A DNA stretch of 64,000 nt, from contig NC_061072.1 of the NCBI RefSeq assembly GCF_021917145.1, forward strand, positions 10,693,001-10,757,000, given 5' to 3'. Origin of the DNA: Hypomesus transpacificus. Taxonomy: Eukaryota > Chordata > Actinopteri > Osmeriformes > Osmeridae. This document shows, piece after piece, positions 1 to 18,417 of this stretch; positions within the stretch are counted from its first letter, which is position 1; each line of letters begins with the position of its first letter. Below the pieces are notes generated by a model. The model was not told the origin of the DNA, searched no databases, and saw nothing but the letters and a program-made list of their open reading frames with translations. A program made the translations under genes and the position numbers.

Positions 1-314
1 ACAAGGAAGCAACTTATAGCCGTTGTGTTAAGATACTGTCAAAACGAAAGCTCCAGATTTTGCTTGTCTTGCTTGCTAAATACAAAAATATTCCACCGTA
101 AGTTGTTTATTTTCCTTTTGGAAAAATAATTGGGTTTGTTGGTGTCAACTTTGTGACCCAGACGCGGTACTAGTTGTTTTTTTGGCAAGTCTAGAATAGC
201 TGAAAAGGTACGCTAGCTAGAGCTAGCTAGCTGGCCAACATGATTTACTTAGATATATTGTTTGCTTCATAACATAACAAGGATATCTTTGCATGTCAAG
301 TTTACACTCCAGAC
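1..314 (+). other. 5' flank and 5' UTR of cep55
   Basis: The stretch before the cep55 start codon has no TATA box that I can defend. A donor-like AAAAG/GTACGC near 208 and an acceptor-like TACACTCCAG ending at 312 suggest the 5' UTR may be split by a short intron, so that only 2 nt of UTR precede the ATG in the coding exon. This is inference from splice consensus only. A GCTAGCTAG-type short repeat lies at about 213-232. Confidence 0.4.
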
Positions 315-3300
315 ATGGCGGCGAAAGGCGCAAAGGAGACCATCGTCAACAAGCTGGGCTTCAAGTCCAACAGCGCCAAGGCAGAGGTGGAGATGGATAG
401 ACTCCGCAAGGAAAATGCTCATCTGCGGAGGAAGGTGGACGAGGTATCTAAACGAGTTGCCAAACCTCCAGATTCAGACAAAAGCAAACTTCTGGAGGTA
501 AGCAACATCGTTTACTTCAGTTTTTCTTAATCCCTTAGACCCAATTACCAAATGTTTAACCTCATTCTCAAAACGTTACAAAGCAGTTGGCCACCACACT
601 TTCATTCTCATTGTGTTCACACAAAATGCTAAACACTAAACTACAATGTCATTGTGCAGATGCAATTGTGGCATTCAACTATGGCATGCCATTCAAAATG
701 GATTGTAATGTTCTCAATTAGCTATGAATGGCTCCACTTCCCATTTACAAAGTTGGGGAAATCAGTGACAGCAACACACAGTGCACAGTATTTCCAGTTT
801 TAAATCATAGTACAGAACCTTTCCTTCTTATTCCACTCTAAATGTATTTTCTCTGTGATGTTTTGTCCTCTCCAGAGGATTCTGTCGCTGGAGACACTGA
901 GAGAGAGAAACAGCCAACAGCTACTAGTGAAGGATCAAGAAATGGACACCCTCAGACGGCAACTATCTTCTAAGGGAGGAGAGGTGAATCTCTCCCATTC
1001 TCTCTCTCAGACACACACACACACAGACACACACACACAGAGGGCTAGGTTACCAAGACAGCCTTGTTTACTAGTTAGTTGTTTGTGTTTTTAATTTTAT
1101 TTGCTTGGATCAATACAATTGTTTTATATCATATAGCAAAGCATCAGTTCATTTTGTAGCCTAATGAATAATGGTGTGGTATGTGCCATGTCTTAAGATT
1201 TAAAAAGCTTAATGTTATCTCGCTGTCTTTTCTCTCACTAATTTGGGAATCCTGTTGAAAATCAGCTGTTGCCAATATTACTGTTAATGAACTGTCTTTC
1301 TATGAAAATAGTGTTGTAATATAGTCTTGAGTTATTGTAGAGTAACACATACTGAAGGTACCTCTTTCTCTGCTATCAGTTGGTGGCATCTCTGCAGGCT
1401 CAGTTGGAGCAGCGTAGGAGAGAGGCTGAGCAAAAAGACAAACTCTATCAGTCTCTGTCAGAAGAGACGGAGAACCTGAAGAACAAGTTTGCTGCTCTTT
1501 CTGCCCGATGCCAGGCCCTGGAGAAACAGGACCCTGTTGCTTTACAGGTGTGTGTGTGTGTGTGTGTGTGTAATTAAGCAAGAGAGAGAAATTGGTGGGC
1601 ATTTCTGCCTTTTTGTATGTTCTGGAGAAACTTGCTCTAAATGAGTCAATTGAATCACGAGAGGTAGTTTTACTTTTAACCACTAGATGGCAGTGTTGGA
1701 TCTCTGTATGCCTTCCCTGTCTGACATAACCGAGTTTACCCAGTTGGACAGTCCAAACAGGAACACTTAAAATAAAAAACAATATGTAATCCTCTAGCAT
1801 ATTGATGTTAAAGCCTAAACAATCATTTTTCATCAGAACAATCAGTGTCAAACTCTTGATGATCTTTTAATAGATGTTTCCTTGCAATAGCTCTGGTACC
1901 CAGATAATGTCAGCACTGGTTCATCAAACAATCAATGAGGTAGCATTTGATGAAGCCCCTAGAGAGAAAAGCCTGTAGCCCTATCTAGGGCATTACCCTA
2001 CACATGGAGCCCCTTAGTCATCTCTAGTGTGGGCTGGACTGGGAAGTAGGGACCTCCTGAGGTTAAATCGTGTGGAAAACTTTGACAAGCTTATGATGGC
2101 CGGCCTTCTCGCCCTGAGCAGATCACCCAGCCTAATGGGGGATCATGGTGAGCAGCTATGCCGGGTCTCACCAGGGATCAGACGGTGACTTGGGTCAGAG
2201 CTGATATGATTATGACATGGATGTTTTGTCTGTCGAGGGAAAGGTCATGTTACGACAGGTCATGGTCCAGCTACCTCAAGATTATTTTGATGGAGGATAG
2301 TCTCTGTTGTGGAATGGCTGTGGTTCACCCTTTAAGGACAGCTTTTGGAGGAGGGGCGAGTCTACTATGTGTTGTGGGCTGTCTTCTTCAGACACATGGC
2401 CTTCCCTAACGGGTCTGTAAAGGTGTGACATTAACACCAGTGTGTTGCTCTTGCAGAACGGCCACGTTCCATCTGGGGACCTAGTGGTGGTTCACGACCA
2501 ACTGAGAGATGTGAGTTGAACCATTTATCAGCACTTCTACCACTGAGAGTCACATATGGTGATTGTACAGTGAATGTAAGTTCACCGCGTGCACAATATG
2601 GAATCTGTGCGTAAGGCATAATCTAATAATTATAATAATAATTGGAATCTTTTCCAAACTTAACATGTGTGTTTGTGTGCTTTAGGGCGAATACTTCTGT
2701 ATTTCACAATCAAGCTCATGCTTAATCCTGTTTTGTGCTTCTCACTCTCTGTGGTGGTTGCGTAAAAGGCCCTGGAGAAGAACCAGCAGTGGCTTGTTTA
2801 CGACCATCAGAGAGAGGCCTACGTGAAGGCTGTCTTGGCCCGCACCCTGGAGCTGGAACAGCAGCTCAGCACAGCCAACACAGCCCTGCAGGCGCTCCAG
2901 CAGACCCAGCACTCAGATGCCAGCACTGATGGTACCACAGAAAGGGGAAGAGAGCAGGGGGGGGGGGGGGGGGGGGGGGGGCGGAGAGAGCTGGACTCCC
3001 TGTTCTACAAGATTTATTGTGGCAGCTCGGGGCATAAAACTCCTAAACATTCTGAAGAAAATGTGCTGTTACACATCCAACCCTTAAACGCTCACAGCTT
3101 TCGTTTTCCCATTGACACACTGTTAGCGTGTGCAGATGTGAGAGAGCTTGCCAGTGGCTCCTAATTAAAACTAGGCTGGCATTTCTTCCATTCTGTGCTC
3201 ACCAATCCCCAGAGAAATCCCAGGCGCAGGCTCGAATGCAGGAGCACTGCAACCAGCTGCTGCAGGGGGCCAAGAGGGACGCGGAGGGCCAGCGGGAGCA

Positions 3301-4077
3301 GGCCAGCAGGGCCCAGGCTGAGCTGGGGGAGCTGCAGAGGAGGTATGAGGAGAGGAGCCTCCAGCTGGAGGAGACTAGGGAGCAGCTGCAAGCTGAACGC
3401 CTCTGCAACAGGTGACCCTAACCCCTTCACTGTCGGACCACACTTCAGGATGGGATTGTGCATTTCATTAGAGGATTGTGCATTTCAGTCTGAGTGCTCA
3501 ATATGAGTATTTATCTTCAAAATATTTGTCATTATTTCCTTAAGTTTTTCCAATGTAGCTGGAATTTCTGTACCTTCTATTACAAGGTTTTCATGGTAAC
3601 CAAAAGTCTGATGTATCCTTGTCAGGCACACTGTGAGCGAGGAGAGGAAGTGCTCGACAGAGAGGACTGACAGGATGCGGGTGGAGCTGGAGAGTATGGA
3701 CGTCAGGCTGGAGGAGGAGAGGAAGCGCTCTGCTGACCTGCTGCTACAGGTACACACACACACACACAAAGGAAGGAACTTCACACACACACACAGACAG
3801 AAAGAGGTATTGACAATCAGGCATTCTTGTTTTTTCTCATCCTCTAAACTAATGGCACCTTTCCCTCTCCAGGTGAATCTCCTTCAGAAGTCTCTGCTGA
3901 GCCAGAATGAGGAGAAGAGGAGAATGGCTGTGCTGGAACAGCAGGTGGTTACACGCTCCAGTTGATATTAAAACGCCTTCCGAGATCTAGTGCTTCCAAG
4001 ATAATGTGTGGTTGCCCACAGAGAACATTCCTTATGGTAGATTGTGAAATATATCTCTCTCACACTCACTCACTCTC

Positions 4078-4118
<41 letters not shown>

Positions 4119-4621
4119 TATTCTGTCTTTTCACTTCCCCCAGGTCCAGCTTTCTGCCAAAGACTTTGAGAACGAGAAGCTTGATCGCCAGAGTCTGCAG
4201 CACCAGTTACAAAAGGTTCTGAAGGAGCTGCGAAAGGCCCGGGACCAGATTACCAGGCTGGAGTCTTCTGTAAGTTATTTGCTAGCCACGTTTGTAGAAA
4301 CATGCGCTGACTTATCTAAACCGTTTGGGGGGGAAAACCCAAAGAATGTGTTTATCTTGATAAGAGAATGTCAGGTTGTCAGTTGATTGATTCCTCTGAT
4401 TGGCTGTCTTTCAGAAACAGCAGAGCCGTTTCTCTGAACCAAGCTCGTACAACAAGCTGGAGTTTGAGAGGCTGTCCATTGATGACCGCGCACCCTCCTC
4501 GCCCAGCAAGCCCTCCAGCCAATTGGACGAGAGTTTCCTTGAATGCCCGAAGTGTCGCGCCCCATACGCCACCAGTCAGCATCGGGAGCTGCTGGCTCAC
4601 ATTGACTACTGCTTCAACTGA
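315..4621 (+). CDS. cep55: centrosomal protein 55 (midbody abscission scaffold)
   Basis: Ten coding exons join to 467 aa (human about 464): 315-497, 876-983, 1380-1547, 2457-2510, 2769-2931, 3213-3411, 3626-3749, 3873-3944, 4144-4269, 4415-4621. All junctions are GT-AG with matching phase. Most of the chain is heptad-rich coiled coil full of Glu, Leu, Gln and Arg. Residues 172-226 match the ESCRT/ALIX-binding region of CEP55, including NQQWLVYDHQREAYVK at about 176-191. The C-terminus has a C2HC zinc finger with ligands Cys443, Cys446, His461 and Cys465. In the family, CEP55 forms parallel dimers at the midbody and recruits ALIX and TSG101 for the final cut of cytokinesis. The ATG at 315 gives an N-terminus of expected length. 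Intron 5 starts with a 25-nt G run. The gene converges on rbp4. Confidence 0.95.
1680..1693 (+). promoter_or_regulatory. CTCF-like motif in cep55 intron 3
   Basis: CCACTAGATGGCAG fits the core CTCF consensus (CCASYAGRKGGCAG-like). It lies in intron 3 of cep55. Two similar motifs occur at 26897-26910 (minus) and 55791-55804 (plus). Motif match only; occupancy is unknown. Confidence 0.3.
2957..2981 (+). repeat. poly(G) run of 25
   Basis: An uninterrupted run of 25 G begins 26 nt downstream of the exon 5 donor of cep55 (GT at 2932). On the sense RNA strand it could form a G-quadruplex. Its length in the assembly is probably unreliable. Confidence 0.9.
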
Positions 4622-6435
4622 GGCAGATCCAGGCCCTGTGTGCACTGTCCTCAAACCAGCCATAACTCCTATCCTCCTTGAGGTAATCTCCACAGAAACA
4701 TGACCGCTGTCACCAGTTGACGCATATCTGATCAGGGATTGGTTGAAGCCATATGAGGATGAAATGTTAACACAGTTAAATTTAGGAAACGGGCTCCATC
4801 CTATCAACAACAGGCTTCACTCAAATAGACTAGAAATCCCTTTACATACGTTTAGGCCCAAGTGTAGAATCTTAAGATTTACTTTATGCCTGGTTCTAAG
4901 AAACCCAACCCTGATGCTGGCTCAAGCTGATATTGAGTGCCCTATTGGTTTGGTGTGGTGTTCTCCTTATCAGGTCAGATCTATCAATCAATCAATTAAG
5001 GGAGCTCATGTATTTGAAAGGATTTCAAGTGCTATTTGAGGGCAGTCCACACTCCTGCTTTGGCACATGTTGGACTCCATGTCCGCAAACTGTCCGTTTG
5101 TGCCCTCTTACGGGCAAGCTGGATTGGAAACACGCTTCAATCAGGTCTGTGGGATGTTTCTGGGCTAGGTGTGGACTTGGGAAATTCACAAGGGAATATG
5201 TCTGTCACTGCTCTGTCACAGCTCTGTCGGTTTTGGTCTTCATTTTATTTGTATGCTATTTGTTTTTATTATACAAATAGAAGAGGAATATATTGTTTTG
5301 GTTTGTACTTATTTTCATGCTGTTTTTTATATGCTCATTTGATTGTTTCTCCTAAATAAGGAGTAGGCTACAAACAGATAGTATTTTAAAAGTAAAATAT
5401 CAGTGCTGCAAGATTCCCAAGTTGGTAACTTGTAATTTGTTTTGAAATAAATCGATGACCATTTAAATAGAAAATGAAGCTATTCTGAATTTATTTGGAT
5501 TATATGTTTAAGTGTTTACAAAGCTTGTGTGATGTTTTGACATGGAAATTATATAATTATTTATGGTTTTCTAAGTACCTTGCTGTTTTGTGTACTGTTT
5601 TGGGCTTAGATGCTATTTGTGAATAAGGTGTTACTTAAAGGCTTAATCTAGCTCTTTGGATACCAAAGAAGTCCTCATTCTCCATTGTTTTTTGGTTCTC
5701 TATAGTTTACCTTTAATTTATGACATGTCCCTCCATGCCAGTATTGCAGCGTTTTTTGGAATTGGTAGTATTGGAACAAGGTTCACTTCCGACTCAACCC
5801 TGACTTTACAAATGGGCAGGTCTAAAGCTGGAATGAGATTGCATAAGTAAATCCTTGTACTAAACTATTTAAGGCACAGGCTTATTGAAGCTCCTCTGGA
5901 TAGGGAGGAAGTGAAGGTGCCTTTATTCAAGGAATGTGTCAACAGGCACTTTGGTGGGACGGTAGCCATCTCAGCTTTCTGATGTGGTAACGGCTGAGCT
6001 GTTGGTTCAATGACATGATGCTGATTAACTGCATCTCATGGGAAGATCATGAAAACCTGTTTGTGTCTTAATTTACTATCAAGTCAGGGAACCATCTAAT
6101 GCACTGATTTTCACCTTCTGGAAAAAAAGACTAGGTTTCCCAATTAAAATGTGTTTTGTTTCCCATTAGTATTCAGCCTCGTTGTATGCTTATACACTAT
6201 ACATTGTCATAAACATGTAACCCTTTCTCATTGGCTGCACCTTTTGTCTTATCTGTCCATAGCATGATGGGTATGCAATTGAACTGTTCTAATAAATAAC
6301 CTTCCCTCCTTAGTTGTGCTTAGTTTTTTCTGAAATCTTTGTCTAAATGATTAACCTTTTTGCCATTCTGTCCTCATGTCAAGATTTCAGAAATAAATTA
6401 TGACAACGTTTTGTCAACCTGTACTGTATGAATAT
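4622..6435. other. cep55 3' UTR and intergenic tail, no further gene
   Basis: This AT-rich stretch lies between the cep55 stop and the rbp4 poly(A) signal. It holds candidate plus-strand poly(A) signals at 5446, 6291 and 6392. I see no seven-transmembrane reading frame on either strand, so the FFAR4 gene found here in human is not visible. Confidence 0.6.
5446..5451 (+). terminator. candidate poly(A) signal of cep55
   Basis: AATAAA lies 825 nt after the cep55 stop. Other AATAAA hexamers at 6291-6296 and 6392-6397 could serve longer 3' UTRs reaching the rbp4 tail. Confidence 0.5.
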
Positions 6436-6441
6436 TTTATT
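6436..6441 (-). terminator. candidate poly(A) signal of rbp4
   Basis: TTTATT on the plus strand reads AATAAA on the minus strand. It lies about 265 nt downstream of the rbp4 stop. The nearest plus-strand AATAAA (6392) is only about 45 bp away, so the two convergent transcripts may end in nearly the same place. Confidence 0.55.
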
Positions 6442-6705
6442 TCAAAAAGTGGTTCAAATAGTCATGAATCACAGTACAAGGCTTTACATTCAGTTATATT
6501 GCTTTGGTCTGTTTATGTCTGTGACTTCCATCAAGCATCTCTGATCTGATCATTGCTACATGGAGTCCTTTGCTTCTCATGGAAGGGTCCAGATCAGTAA
6601 CGTTTGGTGGGTTGAAAAACATTGTTCTGTACTTATTTACAGTGTAATTATCATGTTGTGTAGTTGAGCACTATGCCCATGATGCATCACGTTCTGTTTG
6701 CCAGA

Positions 6706-8459
6706 TTAACTGCTCTCACAGAAACCTGGAAAGAAGAAGAGAACATTCATATATCTGAGACAACAGGAATTGTGACCCTGACATTTGATATTGAATATTC
6801 TATATTTATCAAGTAGTTTTCTTAACAATTTTTATATTACTGCTCAATATATTCCTTACTTAACTGGATATTATTGGGTGTCAGAATGCCTTGTTGGCTT
6901 TTGATAACCAACCCTTGATATTAACTATGGCAGTGGTGGTCAGTGTTTAACTCATTGCCATCTTACCAGTGTGTGGGACGCGTCTGTATTTTCCCAGGAG
7001 GCAGAGTTCCTGTTTCCTCTGGGTGACGATGCGCTGGTCCTCTGGCCTCAGGCCAGTGGGGTGGCGTGAGAAGATGAAGGAGTAGCCGTCCAGACAGGTG
7101 CCGTCAGTATCAATCTCTCTGCAGGAGTAATGGATTGCGTAGTTGTCGTAGTCGGTGTCGATCACCCAGTGGTCATCGTCTGTGTGTATTTGAGAAAGAA
7201 TAGTGTGTTTTGTGTTTGGGTGGTAGTGGTGGTGGTGGGGAGAATAGGGGGAGGCAAAAATGACTAGAATGATTAACTGGTAAACAAATATGTGTCTCAA
7301 CCCCTCAGGATGTCTCCACCTTTTTACCAGTCATTACATTACTATAAATCAAATACCTAACTAGATAGCAAACATAACTACTGCCTAAGATTACATCAGG
7401 CATTCAGTTAATGTTCAATTATGATGATGTTAGAGGACTGGATCCTCCCAGTCTAGACTGGTTCTGTACCATAGCTTTCTACTAGAACTCACAACACAAC
7501 CCCCAATATGTTGATGACGTGTCAACATGGAAATTAGAACTCAGGCAATCTTTAGTGAGCTGTCGTACATTGAGGTGTGTCTCATGGTGTGTGTTGGTGT
7601 TCCCAGCCCCGCTTACTTACATCCAGTCTGCAGGTAAGAGGCAGCGCCCCAGTATCTCATCTTGAACTTGGAGGGATCAGGAGTGTCCTCGAAGGTGGCA
7701 AACATGTTTGCGCACATCTCCCAGTTGCTATGAGGCAGACGGGGACGGACAGCACAGAGGGGAGGAGTGGAGTAGAGACAGGAGGATCAATGATATTGAA
7801 TGCATCAGTGATTTTACTTTGCTGGGACTTAGCTATCAGTCTTATCTGGAAAAAGTCACAGGTTATCAGTATGTCTTTGAAAGAGAATGTATCAATGCAA
7901 ATGACTTGGAATTGCAGGTAGCTTTTATACCTCTCATTTCATGCTTAAATCCTTAGTTTAGACCCTAACAGCTGAGCGTGAGCATGTAGTGGAGTGTATA
8001 ACTGGCCTTACTTCAGAATAATGACCCTGCCATGGGCAGACGCTGTCATCTTCCCTCCATCCTCCAATTTGTACTGGGCGACCACGTTGTCCAGAAGGAA
8101 CAGACCAACCGGGTCTTTCTTGGCCACAGCATACCAGGTCCCTGCGTACTGCAATGACGGAGCAAAGTTCACATCAGTGGCTAGCTAACCATACTATTTT
8201 GTATTTCCGTCATTCAATTCATACAATGTTACTCATGATGAACTGATACAATTTAAATTATATTTCAGAATCAAATCCCTAAACATTGAATGTGTGTTTT
8301 TCAAGATTTTTTTTTTTTTGTAATTAGAGAGTTAAATATTTGCCAATGGCCACTCACCCTGGTTCTATCAAGGTTCTCCTTGACTTTGATGTTGGCTACC
8401 TGACAGTCCTGTGCCAAGCACACGGCCAGGATAGAGAGAACCACAGCTATCCTCAGCAT
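6706..8459 (-). CDS. rbp4: retinol-binding protein 4 (plasma lipocalin)
   Basis: Five coding exons on the minus strand, in transcript order 8459-8358, 8148-8012, 7727-7621, 7179-6967 and 6725-6706, join to 192 aa plus stop. The last exon holds only GT TTC TGT GAG AGC AGT TAA, giving a C-terminus HTGFCESS. Residues 1-16 are a signal peptide (hydrophobic core, cut before QDC). The lipocalin signature GTWYA follows at the start of exon 2, and six cysteines at family positions should form three disulfides. The product is secreted, mainly by liver, and carries retinol in blood bound to transthyretin. All junctions are GT-AG and phases fit. A 5' UTR exon and TATA box lie upstream at 8717-8790. The gene is divergent from pde6c and convergent with cep55. 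Confidence 0.96.
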
Positions 8460-8716
8460 CCTGCGTCAATCTTCAGCAGATCTGTGGAGACAGAGCCAGA
8501 CATTAGGAAATACTTTCTGGCAGAGAACGGCAACACACCCATCATGCTCATACTCTTCCATCAGCTATCAAAAAAACATTTGAGGAAAGATTGCATAGGC
8601 TTTCAAAAAGGTGAACGACGAGGGGAAATAAACGTTTCTCCGAATCCTGACAGAGTACAGCTATATGTGGACGTCACAATATTCCTGTTTGTGCAGCACG
8701 AAAGTAGTTTCAATAC

Positions 8717-8757
8717 CTTCAAAAGAAAAAGGTGGATGAGATGCTTCTCAGAGGTCC
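8717..8757 (-). other. probable 5' UTR exon of rbp4
   Basis: On the minus strand a donor GAAG/GTATTG ends at 8717, and an acceptor CTCCACAG precedes 8481, 22 nt above the start codon. With the TATA box at 8784-8789 this gives a short non-coding first exon starting near 8757. The start point is estimated from TATA spacing only. Confidence 0.45.
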
Positions 8758-8783
8758 TGTGGTGCTTCACCCCCAAGTCAGGC

Positions 8784-8789
8784 TTTATA
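8784..8789 (-). promoter_or_regulatory. TATA box of rbp4
   Basis: On the minus strand the sequence reads TATATAAAG, a canonical TATA box, about 325 bp upstream of the rbp4 ATG in genomic distance. A strong TATA box suits a highly expressed liver secretory gene. Confidence 0.6.
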
Positions 8790-11016
8790 TACCACAGACT
8801 GACTTGCATAACAACAACAACTGGAGACCTGGGACGGCCCCTAAAAACAGCCTCTCCTCTCCTGTTCGCTCTTGCTCACCACCTTCTTTACCTTCCCCCG
8901 ATATTTGCGTAACGCAGCTGGCATGTCCCAGTTCTTTAGTTGCACTCTGCACATTTCACATCTGGCTCAAAAAAGTGTTTTTCCCCTAAAGTCAAAGTTG
9001 TTTAAAGTCTCTGTTACGGAGACCTTATGAAAGAGCTATGAGGTATGCAGACAGAAACATCTGGAAAATGACATGTTGAGTACATTCACCCCCCAAGAAC
9101 CTCACTGTGCATCAAATGGGATCAATAAATCACAGTTGTTTGGCCTGGCAGTATGTGAGTGAGTGTGTATGTGTGAATAAACGAGTGTGAGTGAGTGAGT
9201 GGTTATGTAAGTCCCCACATATATAAGTTCTAAGAAGCGAAGAGTTTGAGAGTATGGAGCATGTTTCAGCTTGCTGTCTCTACCTTCTCCCGGGCGTTGT
9301 GACTTGTGTTTTCTAGCTAATGTAATTTACTTTCTTACCCTCTGCAAAGCCCAGAATTTCTTACTTGAGTTTCAGCAACTGTGCTATCTGGGAGGATTGA
9401 CAGAATTGCCTGTCTGCTACCGTCACCAAACAGACCACATTGTAATTCAACCCAAAGTCTAAATCCTTCCAAATCTTCAAATGTATTCAATCAGTAATAT
9501 TTCGTCCATTGGGTGTGATTTGAACCCACAAGCATGATGTGAAACAAAAAAAAACATGTGCTGCTGAAGTTTCTGCAGGGCTGTGAGGCCACTGATTCCC
9601 AGTAACACACTGTATATTCCCAGCATTAGAGACACAGATCAGCCTATGTCCACTGACCCTTTCTTCTGTGTTATTGTTTGCCTTGGACCATCTTCATCTT
9701 CCATCCACATTGCATACTTGTGTATTTCTGTTAGCATGTTAAACCCAGCTTCCCTCAAATTTTTAAATAAATCCGTGCATCAAAAAGTCGTCTTTTTCTT
9801 TTTTCATTTTTACAAAGGAGCCTTTTTGCTTCCTGGGATCGTGTATATAACCCAGCCCTTGGGCTCACTTTCTCAGTAAAGTAAACACCACCTCCAGACC
9901 AGAGGCCAAACATCTGCCGGTTATATAATCATGGCTAATCGAAAAAGCATTCATAGACCCCTGAAATGGCTGTCATGCTGACAGCAAAAACATGTCCATG
10001 AGAAATATGGTTATGCCTTTCCTAGGTTGTATAAACTATATGTTACATAACATGTCACAAACATGTACTGTATGAGTTTGTGGAGTGTTCTGAAAGAAGT
10101 ACCCCCTTGTGTAGAAAAAGCATTCATATAAATAATTTCTGTTACCGACATTCAATTTATTTTGATAAAATAATAAACTTAATGTATTTCGGACACAACC
10201 AAGCTACCGTACTGCAATACATTAACCAAGGGAGACAACTTTTTCAGATTTTACATGGCATTGTGACAACAGCCCCAGACAGCCAGCTTGGGAAGGGTTC
10301 CTGTTACCTTGGCTGGCATCCCCAGTAGGAAGATGGAGGCCATGGCCTCTCACCCACTCATCTGACCGGCTTCTCTAAGTGACGACTAAAACGCTTTAAC
10401 CAGCCTGAGCCCGTGCCAAGGCAGGCCTGGGCCCAAGTCCAATACCAAAGAAATACATCCTTTCATCCTTGTTTCCTTCCTCCCTTAAGGCAGAGCTCAG
10501 TTCTAGTACTTTACAACTGCACCTTTTCTTTCTAACTTTTGTTGGTCTCTTTAGTCCTCAATAGTTTTTCTATTTCTTCTCTCACATTCCCAATTCTTTG
10601 AGCCTCCACCATACATTTTCTTTCGTCAGCGCAAATAGGGTCTCTGGCCTAATACTTTTGACATTTTACTTTTGATACTTGAGATTCTCTAGTTTAATTG
10701 GACATACTCTATGACAAGACAAGACTAAAGACACTTCATGTTCATATCATATCCAAGGACTACCCCAAGACTCTCATAGTATTAGTCACCCCACTACGTT
10801 ACAAAGGCCAAAGCTGTCCTCTTGTTACCTCACAAAGGGCCATCTCGTGGCTTTCCTGGCTCTTCTTATCAGATAAACCTCTCCACTGGGTCCATGTGGT
10901 TACCCAAATTGCCAAGCTATGTTTCACTTCCTCTGTGTATTTTTCTCTCTTTTTCTGTGCCCCTTTGTCTCTCTCTCTCTTTATCTCTCTCTCTCTCTTT
11001 ATCTCTCTCTCTCTCT

Positions 11017-11074
<58 letters not shown>

Positions 11075-11880
11075 CCAGTAATCACTTTTACTTAATCTGG
11101 GATTTATGCTGCCAAGTCCTAATGATGCAGGTCTTTTTATTGCCTTACAGTCTGACTTGGATTCAGCACCTATGCCGCACACACACACAGGCACACACAT
11201 ATACACAAACCCTTTGTGATGTCTGTTAAGTCTGTGGTAATCTATGTGGTTAAAATACGGGGGCACTCTTGGTTTTACCAGTCAGACAGACACATGCTGT
11301 GACTAGTTAATAATAGCCTACCTTAGTTTAGGCTCTCATTTCACAGAACTAACTGTCTCATGGATCCCTAGGCAAAGCTCCATAGTTAGAAGCCCAGTTT
11401 GGATTGAATAATAGACAATGACAGTCAGTGACAGTAACATACCCAAACATTGTGACAGGGAAAGACCTCTTTAATCCATTAAGCAAGAATTAGAGTGGGA
11501 CTGGAATGGTTTCATTCCTTCCTTTTACACCAAGGGTGTGGCACTTGTATGTCTTCAGACTGCTTTCTTTAACAGATACACTTCAGACGTAGATATTAAA
11601 TGGTTTTATTTAGTCTATTATTTAAATATGTGACAGTGACAGTGTGTCCACTGTCTTGACTACACAATATCTCCAGTCCTTTTAAGAGTAAATTCAAGAT
11701 TGGGAGGTGACAGTTTTTTACCATCTGTAGCACACACCTTCTCCACCATATAGACTTACTGTGTGAGAAACAGGTAGCCTCTAGATACCAACCTGCCTTT
11801 CCTCCCTCAAATGGGATTGTCCAATATAAAATGATCAGTCTCGGGATTTGCAGGTTAAGGAAGCTTAGGGGGTTTAATGT
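8790..11880. other. rbp4-pde6c intergenic region
   Basis: The spacer of about 3 kb between the divergent rbp4 and pde6c genes should contain both upstream regulatory regions. It holds a (TC)n tract at 10968-11071 and short TG/GAGT-rich stretches near 9150-9210. I see no coding exon: the open frames here lack recognisable domains and splice context. Confidence 0.6.
10968..11071 (+). repeat. (TC)n microsatellite
   Basis: About 100 bp of CT/TC dinucleotides, interrupted by TTTAT at three regular places near its start. It lies upstream of pde6c. Confidence 0.95.
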
Positions 11881-11882
11881 CG

Positions 11883-11900
11883 TGACGTCACATTAATTAG
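11883..11900 (+). promoter_or_regulatory. CRE palindrome plus homeodomain site upstream of pde6c
   Basis: A full TGACGTCA palindrome at 11883-11890 is followed by TTAATTAG at 11893-11900, about 235 bp before the pde6c ATG. The first is the consensus for CREB/ATF factors. The second is a homeodomain core that photoreceptor factors of the OTX/CRX or RAX type could bind. No TATA box is evident. Function is inferred. Confidence 0.4.
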
Positions 11901-12131
11901 CGGACACTTTGATCCTTTCAGCTTCTAAGCCACTACATTCTGCCAGCTTGTCTGAGTGTGAAGGAGGTTTTCGTGATTTGCTCAGGGACCTCAGCGGAGG
12001 ATGCACGTCTGCGCCGCGAACGGAGGCCATTAGAAACCCAGCAACACCTGTCGAGGGCTGCTTTCCTTCTACCTTCCTTCGGGTGATGCTTCAATAAGAG
12101 TCAAAGAGAGGGAAAGGTAAAACAGTTTAAA

Positions 12132-18417
<6,286 letters not shown>

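Noticed and set aside
8340-8912. 190-codon plus-strand frame across rbp4 exon 1 and promoter
   Set aside because: It lies antisense to a confident rbp4 exon, crosses its splice donor and TATA box, and shows no known domain. It is a shadow frame.
10799-11266. 155-codon frame with Arg-Glu repeats
   Set aside because: It translates the (TC)n microsatellite; similar frames at 13476, 39464, 44918 and 46343 are rejected for the same reason.
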